DNA of 64,000 nucleotides from assembly GCF_000235425.2 (NCBI RefSeq), contig NZ_KI912266.1, positions 674,273-738,272 on the forward strand, written 5' to 3'. The position numbers were made by a program, and so were the translations under genes. This DNA is from Pseudofrankia saprophytica. GTDB lineage: Bacteria > Actinomycetota > Actinomycetes > Frankiales > Frankiaceae. Below, piece after piece: positions 8,195 to 16,539 of this stretch (position 1 is the first letter of the stretch; each line of letters opens with the position of its first letter). A model generated the notes under the pieces. The model worked only from the letters and a program-made list of their open reading frames with translations. It had not been told where the DNA came from and made no database searches.

Positions 8195-8551
8195 ATGCAT
8201 GAGCTTGCCGTGACACAGGGCATTGTCGAGATGATTTCCGACCGGATACCGAACCAACGCGTTCTGACGGTCAATCTCACGATTGGCCAGGTATCGGGCG
8301 TGGCACCGCACGCCGTCCGCTTCTGTTTCGATCTGGTCGCCGCTGGCACCGTCGTCGAGGGCGCCCGCCTGCATATCGACACCCCGCCCGGACGGGCACG
8401 CTGCCGAAGCTGCGGGCAGGACGACTTCGTCATCGACACCCCGTTTCCCCTGTGCGGCTGCGGCAGCGCCGACGTGGAGGTGCTCGGTGGCGACGAGCTG
8501 ACCGTCGCGTCGGTCGAGGTGGCGGCCGGGCCAAAGAGCACGCAAGAATGA
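8195..8551 (+). CDS. hypA: hydrogenase nickel-insertion protein HypA
   Basis: 118 aa. It begins M-H-E, where His2 is the conserved nickel ligand, and carries a zinc site C70-x2-C73...C87-x-C89 in the order expected for HypA. HypA delivers nickel with HypB to the hydrogenase large subunit. It is the first gene of a rightward run ending at hypE (21760). The preceding 251 bp contain no other gene and probably the operon promoter. Confidence 0.95.
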   Translation: MHELAVTQGIVEMISDRIPNQRVLTVNLTIGQVSGVAPHAVRFCFDLVAAGTVVEGARLHIDTPPGRARCRSCGQDDFVIDTPFPLCGCGSADVEVLGGDELTVASVEVAAGPKSTQE

Positions 8552-8653
8552 TCCTCTTTCGCGTGCCCCGCGGCTTTTCGCATGCTCGGCGACCATGCCC
8601 GGCGACAGAGTCCCGAGAGCACAGCTGGCGCCACGGTGGAGGTGTGGGAACGG

Positions 8654-9514
8654 ATGTGCGTGACCTGCGGGTGTGACGGCGACGCCCAGCCCAGGATCAT
8701 TGGGCCCGTCGATCCGGTACGCCGCGACAACGAACCGGTACGCCGCGATCGGGACGACATCCGGCTGGTGACCCTTGAGGAGCGCATACTCGCGAAGAAT
8801 GACACCCTTGCCGCTTCCAACCGACATTGGCTGGCTCATCAGGGCATCCTCGCCGTAAATATCATGAGCTCACCGGGCGCAGGGAAGACCACCCTGCTCG
8901 AACGCACCATCCGTGAGCTGAACGTCGAGTGGCCGATCGCGGTCGTCGAGGGTGACCAGGAAGGCGTGCTCGACGCGGACCGAATCAGGGCCAGCGGCGC
9001 CCCGGTGGTCCAGGTAAACACGGGCGACGGCTGTCATCTCGACGCGGAGATGTTCGACCGCGGGCTGCGCGCGCTTCCGCTGACGCCCGGGCAGCTCATA
9101 TTCGTCGAGAACGTCGGCAACCTGGTCTGCCCCGCGCTCTTCGACCTCGGCGAGGGCGCCCGCGTCGTCGTGACGGCCGTGACCGAGGGCGAGGACAAGC
9201 CGGCCAAGTACCCCCGGATGTTCGCGTCCGCCGACCTCGTTCTCATCAACAAGTGCGACCTCCTGCCGCATGTCGACTTCGACGTGGCGGCCTGCGAGCG
9301 GCGGATTCGCCTCGCCAGTCCGCGCGCCGAGGTCATGACGGTCTCCGCTCGGACGGGCGAGGGCCTGTCCGCCTGGTACGGCTGGCTTCGCCACCAGCGC
9401 GGCCACCGCGAGGCCGAGGCCTCGGCCTGCTCGACGCATCACCACCATCACCCGTCGGCCGACCCGGCGGACGCCCTTTCGGGGTCCGCGCCGGTCGAGT
9501 CCTCCGCGCTCTGA
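8654..9514 (+). CDS. hypB: hydrogenase nickel-incorporation GTPase HypB
   Basis: 286 aa from an ATG at 8654 with GGAGG 11 nt upstream; starting here gives the canonical M-C-V-T-C-G-C N-terminus that binds metal in HypB. The G1 loop S-S-P-G-A-G-K-T-T is at residues 72-80, the metal-binding D-G-C-H at about 125-128, and the N-K-C-D guanine motif at 199-202. An H5 run near residue 262 and a disordered tail extend the C-terminus; His stretches in HypB often store nickel. A short in-frame duplication (P-V-R-R-D twice) lies near residues 20-33. It follows hypA by about 100 bp. Confidence 0.95.
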   Translation: MCVTCGCDGDAQPRIIGPVDPVRRDNEPVRRDRDDIRLVTLEERILAKNDTLAASNRHWLAHQGILAVNIMSSPGAGKTTLLERTIRELNVEWPIAVVEGDQEGVLDADRIRASGAPVVQVNTGDGCHLDAEMFDRGLRALPLTPGQLIFVENVGNLVCPALFDLGEGARVVVTAVTEGEDKPAKYPRMFASADLVLINKCDLLPHVDFDVAACERRIRLASPRAEVMTVSARTGEGLSAWYGWLRHQRGHREAEASACSTHHHHHPSADPADALSGSAPVESSAL

Positions 9515-9535
9515 CCGGATCTGAACGGAGTGGAT

Positions 9536-11206
9536 ATGCGCATCGCTCAGGGCCGCCGCGTGCCGAGGGGAGCCGAGCATTCCGAGCATTCCGAGCCGAT
9601 CGAGCCGGTCGAGCTGGGACCACCGCCGCCGGGGTTCGCGGCGGCGCGAGCGGTCGCCGACGCGGTGCTGTATGAGGGCTACCTGCTCTATCCCTACCGG
9701 CGTTCGTCGGGAAAGAACCGGGTGCGCTGGCAGTTCGGTGTCCTCGCGCCCAGGCCATGGGTCGAGGCGAACTGTCTCCCCACCGCCACCGTGGCGGGGT
9801 CGTCGGACGCGTGGCGGCAGCGGACCGAATGCCTGGTCGAGGCGCCCCCGAGCGCGGTCATCCACATCCGCCTGCGTTTCCTGCAGTTGCAGCGCCGCTC
9901 GGTACAGCAACGCTCGGTACAGCAACGGGACGAGCGTGCCCAGTCCGCCGAGGCCCCGTTCGTCGAGGTCGACGCGGCGTCCAGTGGTGGCGAGCGGTAC
10001 CTCACCTTCGACGAGGCCGTCGAGCGGGAGATCGACATCGCGGTCGAGCTGTCCGAGGTGATCGCCGGACCGTGCCAGCGCCAGGTGTTCTTCCCGGCCG
10101 CCGAGTCGGTCGAGCCGGTCGAGGGCGACATCAGAATCGTGCGCACCCAGCAGCCGGTGTCCGCGGTGGTGTCCTTGTCCGCGCAGGCCGCCGAGACGCC
10201 GTTCCCGGCGTGGCTGCTGCGCGTCGAAACCGAGAACACCGCGACGGACCTGGCCACGCGGGCCTCCCGCCAGGAGGCGCTGAGCCGCGCGATGCTCGCC
10301 ACGCATTCCCTGCTCGGCGTGCGGGGCGGGAAGTTCCTGTCCGCGCTTGATCCCCCCGCCTGGGCGGCGCGGGCCACCCGGGCGTGCGAGAACCTGCACA
10401 CGTTCCCGGTGCTGGCGGGCGCGGCCGACGCCGACGACGTCGTCCTGTCGGCGCCGATCATCCTGTACGACCGTCCGGCAGTGGCGCCGGAGAGCCCGGG
10501 TGACCTGTTCGACGCGACCGAGATCGACGAGATCCTCTCGCTGCGGACGATGACGCTCACCGACGAGGAGAAGCAGGAGGCCCGGGCGACCGACCCACGG
10601 GCCGCGAAGATCATCGACCGGGTCGAGCTCATCCCCGACGACGTCTTCGCCCGCCTCCACGGTGCCGTCCGGTCGCTGCGCCCGGTATCGGCGGCCACGG
10701 GTTCCGTCGCCGGCACTGACGTCATGGCCGTCGGCGTCACCAACGATGTCACCAACAACGTCACCATCGGGGTCACCGACAAGGTCCCCAACGGGGTCAC
10801 GGACGCCGGCGCCGTGACGCCGAGCCGGCAACCGGCGACCACGCCCGCGCGAGAGGCGTCTCCGCCGCGCTGGTGGGATCCGGAGGCGGACGCCGCGGTG
10901 TCACCCGACCGCGAGGCCGTCCTGGTCGACGGCATCCGGGTGGCCAGGGGCGCCCGCGTCCGGCTGCGGCCGCGCGGGCGGGGCAGCGACGCGCAGGACA
11001 TGTTTCTCGACGGGCGCGAGGCCATCGTCGAGGGGGTCTTCCTGGACGTCGACGACGCGCGGCACCTCGCCGTGATCCTCGTCGACGATCCGGGCGCGGA
11101 CCTGCACCGGTGGTACGGGCGTCACTACTACTTCGCCCCCGACGAGGTCGAGGTCGTCTCCCCCGCCGACGGCGGGACGGCACCGGCCGTGGGGCCCGAG
11201 CGATGA
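9536..11206 (+). CDS. uncharacterised hydrogenase-operon protein
   Basis: 556 aa from an ATG at 9536 with ACGGAG just upstream; a GTG at 9530 would overlap that site. I do not recognise a named domain. Visible features are an N-terminal region containing G-Y-L-L-Y-P-Y-R, a duplicated S-V-Q-Q-R, a central alpha-rich part with acidic T-D-E-E-K-Q-E, a Val/Thr/Asn repeat stretch near residues 395-420 (V-T-N repeats), and a compact C-terminal module around W-Y-G-R-H-Y-Y-F. It sits between hypB and the maturation protease, with a 4-bp ATGA overlap into the latter, so a role in assembly of this hydrogenase is the best guess. Confidence 0.75.
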   Translation: MRIAQGRRVPRGAEHSEHSEPIEPVELGPPPPGFAAARAVADAVLYEGYLLYPYRRSSGKNRVRWQFGVLAPRPWVEANCLPTATVAGSSDAWRQRTECLVEAPPSAVIHIRLRFLQLQRRSVQQRSVQQRDERAQSAEAPFVEVDAASSGGERYLTFDEAVEREIDIAVELSEVIAGPCQRQVFFPAAESVEPVEGDIRIVRTQQPVSAVVSLSAQAAETPFPAWLLRVETENTATDLATRASRQEALSRAMLATHSLLGVRGGKFLSALDPPAWAARATRACENLHTFPVLAGAADADDVVLSAPIILYDRPAVAPESPGDLFDATEIDEILSLRTMTLTDEEKQEARATDPRAAKIIDRVELIPDDVFARLHGAVRSLRPVSAATGSVAGTDVMAVGVTNDVTNNVTIGVTDKVPNGVTDAGAVTPSRQPATTPAREASPPRWWDPEADAAVSPDREAVLVDGIRVARGARVRLRPRGRGSDAQDMFLDGREAIVEGVFLDVDDARHLAVILVDDPGADLHRWYGRHYYFAPDEVEVVSPADGGTAPAVGPER

Positions 11207-11898
11207 CCACACTGCCCACGCGTCCCATGGGCACCGGCCTGGAGCCGGGCCAGGGCAGCGCCCCCGACCGGCCCGCCGCGCGCCGGGTTCTCGTCGCGGG
11301 AATAGGCAACGTCTTTCTCCGCGACGACGGTTTCGGCGTCCGGGTCGTCCGCCAGATAACGCCCGAGCTGGTTCCCGATGGCGTGGACGTCGCCGACTAC
11401 GGCATCCGCGGTGTGCACCTCGCGTATGACCTTCTCGGCGGTTCGTACGGCACGGTCGTGCTGGTGGACGCGGCGCCGCTCGGCAAGCCGCCCGGCACCG
11501 TCGAGGTCCTGGAGGTCGACACCGCGGGCGCCACCCGCGACACCGGCACGGCCGGCACGGCCGGCACGGCCAAGGCCGACCTGACCACCGCCGAGACCGG
11601 CGAGACCGCCAGGACCGGCGGGACCGGTGCCGACGGGACCACACCGGGCTTCGACGCCCATGGGCTGCACCCCGAGGCGGTTCTCGCGCTGCTGCGCTCC
11701 CTCGGGGGACAGATCGACCGCGTCCTCGTCGTCGGCTGCCAGCCGGCCGCGCTCGACGAGGGCATGGACCTGTCGGAGCCGGTCGCGGCTTCGGTGGATG
11801 CCGCCGCGCGCCTGGTCATCCGGCTGGCCCGGGACGAGGCGGCCGCGCTGGCCCGCGCCCATGAACCCCACGCCAGGGAACGGAGGAACGTGCGATGA
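11203..11898 (+). CDS. hydrogenase maturation protease (HybD/HycI family)
   Basis: 231 aa. The family motif G-I-G-N-V-F-L-R-D-D-G-F-G occurs at about residues 33-45, followed by the conserved acidic nickel-sensing positions (D-Y-G-I-R-G, V-D-A) and a C-terminal half with F-D-A-H-G-L-H. These endopeptidases remove the C-terminal extension of the large subunit after nickel is inserted. A Thr/Ala/Gly-rich insert of about 35 residues (residues ~105-145) is absent from typical members of about 160 aa. Overlaps of 4 bp join it to the preceding gene and to the small-subunit gene. Confidence 0.9.
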   Translation: MTTLPTRPMGTGLEPGQGSAPDRPAARRVLVAGIGNVFLRDDGFGVRVVRQITPELVPDGVDVADYGIRGVHLAYDLLGGSYGTVVLVDAAPLGKPPGTVEVLEVDTAGATRDTGTAGTAGTAKADLTTAETGETARTGGTGADGTTPGFDAHGLHPEAVLALLRSLGGQIDRVLVVGCQPAALDEGMDLSEPVAASVDAAARLVIRLARDEAAALARAHEPHARERRNVR

Positions 11899-12992
11899 CC
11901 ACCACGCCGACTTCCAGCGGAGCCGCGGCGACATCGGCGCCGCGTGGGTTCGACGAGATGACCATTCTCTGGATCTCGGAGGGGATGAGCTGCGACGGCG
12001 ACACCGTCTCGGTCACGGCGGCTTCGCAGCCGGCGATCGAGGACGTGGTGATGGGTCTCATCCCGGGCCTGCCCACGGTGAACCTCCACAACAAGGTGCT
12101 GTCCCCGACGCTCGGCGGCGAGGAGTACCTCGCCCCCTTCCGGGCGGCCGCGCACGGCGACCTCGCCCCGTTCGTCCTCGTGATCGAGGGCTCCGTCCCG
12201 AACGAGAACATCAACGGTGACGGGTACTGGACCTCCTTCGGAAACGATCTGATCACCGGGGATCCGCTGACGGTGAACTGGTGGATCGACAACCTCGCGC
12301 CGAAGGCGTGGGCGGTGGTCGCGATCGGCACCTGCGCCACTTACGGCGGCATCCACGCGATGGCGGGCAACCCCACCGGCTGCATGGGCCTGGCCGACTA
12401 CCTCGGCTGGGACTTCCGGTCCAGCGGCGGACTGCCGATCGTGAACATCCCGGGATGCCCGGTCCAGCCGGACAACTTCATGGAGACCCTGACCTGGTTG
12501 CTGTACCACGCGGCCGGCACGGCGCCGCCCCCACCGCTGGACGAGCTGCTGCGCCCGCAGTGGCTGTTCGGAAAGACGGTGCACGAGGGCTGCGACCGGG
12601 CCGGCTACTACGAGCAGGGCGACTTCGCCGGGGACTACAACTCGCCGAAATGCCAGGTGATGGTCGGCTGCTGGGGCCCGGTGGTCAACTGCAACGTGCC
12701 GAAGCGCGGCTGGATGGGCGGGATCGGCGGCTGCCCGAACGTCGGTGGCATCTGTATCGGCTGCACCATGCCGGGATTCCCGGACAAGTTCATGCCGTTC
12801 ATGGACATGCCGCCCGGCGCCAGCCTGTCCACGAAGTTCGTCAAGCCGTACGGCGCCTTCATCCGGCGCATGCGAGGAATAACGAACACAACCGTCAACA
12901 AGGAGCCGCGCTGGCGCCACAACGGCCCCGAGCTGACGAGCGGATACGATCCCCGCTGGCGTCCCAACGGGCGGGTATCCCAGATTCGATGA
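11895..12992 (+). CDS. hhyS: [NiFe] hydrogenase small subunit, group 1h (high-affinity) type
   Basis: 365 aa. No Tat signal: the mature-like start runs straight into I-L-W-I-S-E-G-M-S-C-D-G-D, the proximal-cluster segment. Further iron-sulfur ligands appear in G-T-C-A-T-Y-G-G, P-G-C-P-V-Q, H-E-G-C-D-R, C-W-G-P-V-V-N-C and G-C-P-N-V-G-G-I-C-I-G-C. This pattern matches actinobacterial group 1h (Hhy/Hyo) small subunits, which oxidise atmospheric H2 and face the cytoplasm. The start overlaps the protease stop by 4 bp; the large subunit follows after 69 bp. Confidence 0.93.
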   Translation: MTTTPTSSGAAATSAPRGFDEMTILWISEGMSCDGDTVSVTAASQPAIEDVVMGLIPGLPTVNLHNKVLSPTLGGEEYLAPFRAAAHGDLAPFVLVIEGSVPNENINGDGYWTSFGNDLITGDPLTVNWWIDNLAPKAWAVVAIGTCATYGGIHAMAGNPTGCMGLADYLGWDFRSSGGLPIVNIPGCPVQPDNFMETLTWLLYHAAGTAPPPPLDELLRPQWLFGKTVHEGCDRAGYYEQGDFAGDYNSPKCQVMVGCWGPVVNCNVPKRGWMGGIGGCPNVGGICIGCTMPGFPDKFMPFMDMPPGASLSTKFVKPYGAFIRRMRGITNTTVNKEPRWRHNGPELTSGYDPRWRPNGRVSQIR

Positions 12993-13061
12993 GGCGGGCG
13001 GACAGTCAGGGACGGAACTGTCTCGGGTAGGCACATCACCTTCCAGCTGGAAAGGCCCGAC

Positions 13062-14858
13062 ATGGCGGCGAGAACGACGCAGCGCACGGCGGTTGAACCC
13101 TCCTCCCAGCTCGTGGAGATGTCCTGGGACCCCATCACGCGCATCATCGGGAACCTCGGCATCTACACCAAGATTGACTTCGCGAACCGGCGGGTGGCCG
13201 AGTGCCACAGCACGTCGTCGCTTTTCCGCGGCTACTCCATGTTCATGAAGGGCAAGGACCCTCGGGACGCCGGCTTCATCACCAGCCGTATCTGCGGCAT
13301 CTGCGGTGACAACCACACCACCTGTTCGGTGTACGCGCAGAACATGGCCTATGGCCTGAAGCCGCCGCCGATGGCGGAGTGGATCGTCAACCTGGGCGAA
13401 GCGGCCGAGTACATGTTCGATCACACGATCTTCCAGGACAACCTGGTGTTCGTGGACTACTCCGCGGCGATGGTCGCCCAGACGAACCCCAGCGTGCTGG
13501 CCCGTGCCGAGAACACGCAGGCACCGGGCGCGGCGATCCACGGCTACCGCACGATCGCCGACATCATGCGCTCGTTCAACCCGTTCGAGGGCGAGCTCTA
13601 CAAGGAGGCGCTCCAGGTCTCCCGGGTCACCCGCGAGATGTTCTGCCTGATGGAGGGCAGGCACGTCCACCCGTCGACGATCTATCCGGGCGGCGTGGGG
13701 ACCATGCCCGAGCCGGCGCTGTTCACCGACTACATGAGCCGGCTGGTGTCCATCCTGGACTTCGTCAAGAAGTCCGTGGCGATGAACGACGACGTCTTCG
13801 ACTTCTTCTACGAGGCGCTGCCCGGCTACGAGGAGGTCGGCCGGCGCCGGATCCTGCTCGGCTGCTGGGGCGCCTGGCAGGACCCGGCGGTCTGCGACTA
13901 CCGGTACGAGACCATGAACGAGTGGGGCAAGGCGATGTACGTCACCCCCGGCATCGTGGTCGACGGCGAGCTGATCACCACGAACCTCGTCGACATCAAC
14001 CTGGGCATCCGGATCCTGCTCGGCAGCTCCTTCTACGGCGACTGGGTAAACGAGGAGCCTTTCGTCACCCGGGACCCGCTCGGCAATCCGGTGGACATGC
14101 GCCACCCCTGGAACCAGACCACGCTGCCCGAGCCGCAGAAGCGGGACTTCGACGGGAAGTACAGCTGGGTGATGAGCCCGCGTTGGTTCGACAAGCGGTC
14201 CGGCGACCATCTCGCGCTCGACACCGGCGGCGGCCCGTACGCCCGGCTCTACACCACCGCGCTCGCGGGCCTGGTGGACACGCCGTACGTCACCTCCACC
14301 GGGCGAAGCGTCCGGATCTCGCTTCCGAAGAGCGAGCGGCTGCCGGCGACCACGCTGGAATGGAAGATCCCGCCGTGGTCGAACGCGATCGAGCGGAACC
14401 GGGCGCGGGTCTACTTCGTCGCGTACTCGGCGGCGATGTCGCTCTACTTCCTGGAGCGGGCGATGGAGCGTCTCCGCGGCGGTGACACCCGCACGTTCAC
14501 CGACTTCGAGGTGCCCGACGAGGCCATCGGCTGCGGCTTCCACGAGGCCGTCCGCGGCGTCCTGTCCCACCACATGGTGATCCAGGACGGGAAGATCGCC
14601 AACTACCACCCGTATCCGCCGACCCCGTGGAACGGCAGCCCGCGCGACAGCTTCGGCACGCCGGGGCCGTACGAGGACGCCGTCCAGGACATGCCGATCT
14701 TCGAGGAGAACGGCCCGGACGACTTCAAGGGCGTCGACATCATGCGGGCGGTCCGCAGCTTCGACCCGTGCCTGCCCTGCGGCGTGCACATGTACGTCGG
14801 CAACGGCCGCACCATCACCCACCGGCACTCGCCGATGCTGGGCGCCCAGAATGGCTGA
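13062..14858 (+). CDS. hhyL: [NiFe] hydrogenase large subunit, group 1h (high-affinity) type
   Basis: 598 aa. The L1 motif R-I-C-G-I-C-G-D-N-H is at residues 76-85 and the L2 motif D-P-C-L-P-C-G-V-H ends at residue 576; the four Cys bind the Ni-Fe site. Cleavage after His576 by the operon's protease would release a 22-residue extension. G-D-N-H in L1 and the overall sequence match the group 1h clade. A GGAAAGG site precedes the ATG. The last 8 bp overlap the next gene, so subunit and accessory translation are coupled. Confidence 0.95.
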   Translation: MAARTTQRTAVEPSSQLVEMSWDPITRIIGNLGIYTKIDFANRRVAECHSTSSLFRGYSMFMKGKDPRDAGFITSRICGICGDNHTTCSVYAQNMAYGLKPPPMAEWIVNLGEAAEYMFDHTIFQDNLVFVDYSAAMVAQTNPSVLARAENTQAPGAAIHGYRTIADIMRSFNPFEGELYKEALQVSRVTREMFCLMEGRHVHPSTIYPGGVGTMPEPALFTDYMSRLVSILDFVKKSVAMNDDVFDFFYEALPGYEEVGRRRILLGCWGAWQDPAVCDYRYETMNEWGKAMYVTPGIVVDGELITTNLVDINLGIRILLGSSFYGDWVNEEPFVTRDPLGNPVDMRHPWNQTTLPEPQKRDFDGKYSWVMSPRWFDKRSGDHLALDTGGGPYARLYTTALAGLVDTPYVTSTGRSVRISLPKSERLPATTLEWKIPPWSNAIERNRARVYFVAYSAAMSLYFLERAMERLRGGDTRTFTDFEVPDEAIGCGFHEAVRGVLSHHMVIQDGKIANYHPYPPTPWNGSPRDSFGTPGPYEDAVQDMPIFEENGPDDFKGVDIMRAVRSFDPCLPCGVHMYVGNGRTITHRHSPMLGAQNG

Positions 14859-15408
14859 CCCCCCACGGCTCGACGACGAGGCCGTGCGCGAGCGGCTCAC
14901 CCTGCTCGACGGGCTGCTGGAGCAGGTCGAGCGGACGCCGGGGCCGACGACCGAGGTCGCGCTGGACGCGGTGGCCACGCTGCTCGAGGTGTACGGCGAG
15001 GCGCTGGCCCGGGCGACCGCCTACGCCGCACGGGCTCCCGACGTGCGCGACGCGCTGACGGGCGACGAGCTGCTCGCCCATCTGCTGGTCCTGCACGGCG
15101 TCCATCCCGACCCGGCCGAGCGGCGGGCCAGGCGCGCGCTGGAGGCGCTGCGCCCGGAGCTCGCCACGGTCGGCGCCGAGGTCGAGCTGCTCGGGATCGA
15201 CGACGGCGTGGTGACGGTGGCGGTCCGCGGCGAGAGCGGTTGCGGCGCGGCGGCGACCACGGCCGCGGTCACCGACGCCGTCCGCGAGGCGATCCAGGCG
15301 GTGGCGCCGGAACTGTCCGAGGTACGCGTCGACGTCGCCGCGAAGCAGACGCTCGTCCCCGTCGACTCGCTGCTGCGCGGGCCGGCCACGCTCGGGTCGC
15401 CCCGGTGA
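14851..15408 (+). CDS. NifU C-terminal-domain-like protein without CxxC
   Basis: 185 aa. An N-terminal helical region (residues 1-85) contains D-E-L-L-A-H-L-L-V-L-H-G-V-H-P, and the C-terminal ~90 residues resemble the NifU C-terminal (Nfu) fold, with E-V-E-L-L-G-I-D-D-G-V-V-T-V and G-E-S-G-C-G-A-A. Nfu scaffolds carry C-x2-C to bridge a [4Fe-4S] cluster; here only one Cys remains in that loop. Its gene overlaps the large-subunit gene and the next gene (GTGA). It probably helps build or dock clusters of this hydrogenase, or has become purely structural. Confidence 0.8.
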   Translation: MADPPRLDDEAVRERLTLLDGLLEQVERTPGPTTEVALDAVATLLEVYGEALARATAYAARAPDVRDALTGDELLAHLLVLHGVHPDPAERRARRALEALRPELATVGAEVELLGIDDGVVTVAVRGESGCGAAATTAAVTDAVREAIQAVAPELSEVRVDVAAKQTLVPVDSLLRGPATLGSPR

Positions 15409-16109
15409 TCGCCGACGCCGGCCCAGGGGTGGCACTCGACCCGGGAACGGCCGGTGGCGCCCTGCACCGCACGGCTCGCCGGGCCGGGCGGGCTGGCGCG
15501 CGCGGCGCGGCGGCCGCGGCGGCCGCGGCGGCGGAGCGTTGCGGGCTGTGCGCGGCCCCGGTGCCGGAGCCCCACCGGCACCTGCTCGACGAGCGGGAGG
15601 CCGGTCTGCTGTGCGTGTGCCAGGCGTGCGCACTGCTGTTCGAACGCGACGCGGCGGGGCGCGGCCATTACGTCCTCGTCCCCCGCCGGCGGCTGGCCCT
15701 GCCCGGCTTCGTCTCCGGCGCGCTGGGGATACCGGTCGGGTTGGCCTTCTTCGTCGTTCAGGCCGACGGACGGGTAATCGCGCACTATCCGAGCCCGATC
15801 GGTGTCACTCAAGGAGAAATCGATAAGGCCGTCTGGGACCAGGCACGGGAGCAGTGCGACGCGCTGGGCACTCTGAGGCCGCTGGTAGAGGCGGTGCTGG
15901 TCAATACCGCCAAGGGTGCGAACGAGCACTGGATAGTCCCGATCGACCTCTGCTACCGGCTTGTCGCCGTCGTACGAAAAGAATGGACGGGATTTTCCGG
16001 AGGCAGCACAGTATGGCCCGCAATTAGCGAGTTCTTCACCGCGCTGGCCCCGCACGGCACATCCATCCACGCGGACGCGGCGAACGCATCCGCCAGGACG
16101 GGCACCTGA
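15405..16109 (+). CDS. hydrogenase-operon protein with paired CxxC motifs (DUF5947-like)
   Basis: 234 aa from the GTG at 15405, which overlaps the preceding stop. After a disordered Ala-rich N-terminus, C-G-L-C (about residue 46) and C-V-C-Q-A-C (about residue 68) form a probable metal-binding or redox site. The rest is globular (F-V-S-G-A-L-G-I-P-V-G-L-A-F-F and H-W-I-V-P-I-D-L-C-Y). I associate this type of protein with actinobacterial hydrogenase operons; the DUF assignment is from memory and should be confirmed. Function unknown. Confidence 0.75.
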   Translation: MIADAGPGVALDPGTAGGALHRTARRAGRAGARGAAAAAAAAAERCGLCAAPVPEPHRHLLDEREAGLLCVCQACALLFERDAAGRGHYVLVPRRRLALPGFVSGALGIPVGLAFFVVQADGRVIAHYPSPIGVTQGEIDKAVWDQAREQCDALGTLRPLVEAVLVNTAKGANEHWIVPIDLCYRLVAVVRKEWTGFSGGSTVWPAISEFFTALAPHGTSIHADAANASARTGT

Positions 16110-16120
16110 AAGGAGTGGTC

Positions 16121-16330
16121 ATGGCCAAGATCCGAGTCGGCAGGCCTGACGTGGCCATCGATGCCTCGGCGCACACGCCGGGTGTCCCCCAGGGCAACGC
16201 CAAGGGCGCCTACGAGCGCGAGGCTGGACACCATCCCGATGGGAAGGCCGACGCGCGCCGCTCGACCGGCATCGTGCCGGAGCGCCACAACCCGGTGCTG
16301 CCGGAGATGCCGAACATCCCGCCCCCCTGA
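16121..16330 (+). CDS. 69-aa hydrogenase-operon mini-protein
   Basis: Start ATG at 16121 with AGGAG 6 nt upstream, 11 bp after the previous stop. The protein (M-A-K-I-R-V-G-R-P-D-V...) is hydrophilic, Pro-rich at the C-terminus (P-N-I-P-P-P) and has no Cys or membrane segment. Strong ribosome site and operon position support a real gene. No function recognised; a small structural or assembly subunit of the hydrogenase is possible. Confidence 0.75.
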   Translation: MAKIRVGRPDVAIDASAHTPGVPQGNAKGAYEREAGHHPDGKADARRSTGIVPERHNPVLPEMPNIPPP

Positions 16331-16382
16331 CCAGCCAGCGCCGGCCGGGCCGGCCGACACGTCGCGATCTTGATCAGCGGGA

Positions 16383-16433
16383 CTGTATCCGGATCCGAAC
16401 AGGCGGGGGCTCGGAGTTCGGATCCGGATACAG
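16383..16433. repeat. perfect 18-bp-arm inverted repeat in hydrogenase operon
   Basis: Left arm CTGTATCCGGATCCGAAC (16383-16400) and right arm (16416-16433) are exact reverse complements around a 15-nt loop. The element is framed by the direct repeat GCGATCTTGAT at 16364-16374 and 16439-16449. There is no T tract, so a simple intrinsic terminator is unlikely. It sits between the 69-aa gene and the 37-aa gene, i.e. between structural and hypF-hypE parts of the operon, where it could stabilise or process the mRNA or be a small mobile-element scar. Confidence 0.85.
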
Positions 16434-16539
16434 ATCTGGCGATCTTGATGGGCGGGCGTGCCGGGGAATGGCACCAGGTAACGGGACAGGCATCGGAGCG
16501 GATCGAAGCAGTAGGGGAACCAGTAGGGAGGAGAACGCC

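Noticed and set aside
11397-14978. 1193-codon open frame on the minus strand opposite the hydrogenase subunit genes
   Set aside because: It is antisense to conserved hydrogenase genes; its His/Arg/Val-rich translation has no family match and results from high-GC codon use.
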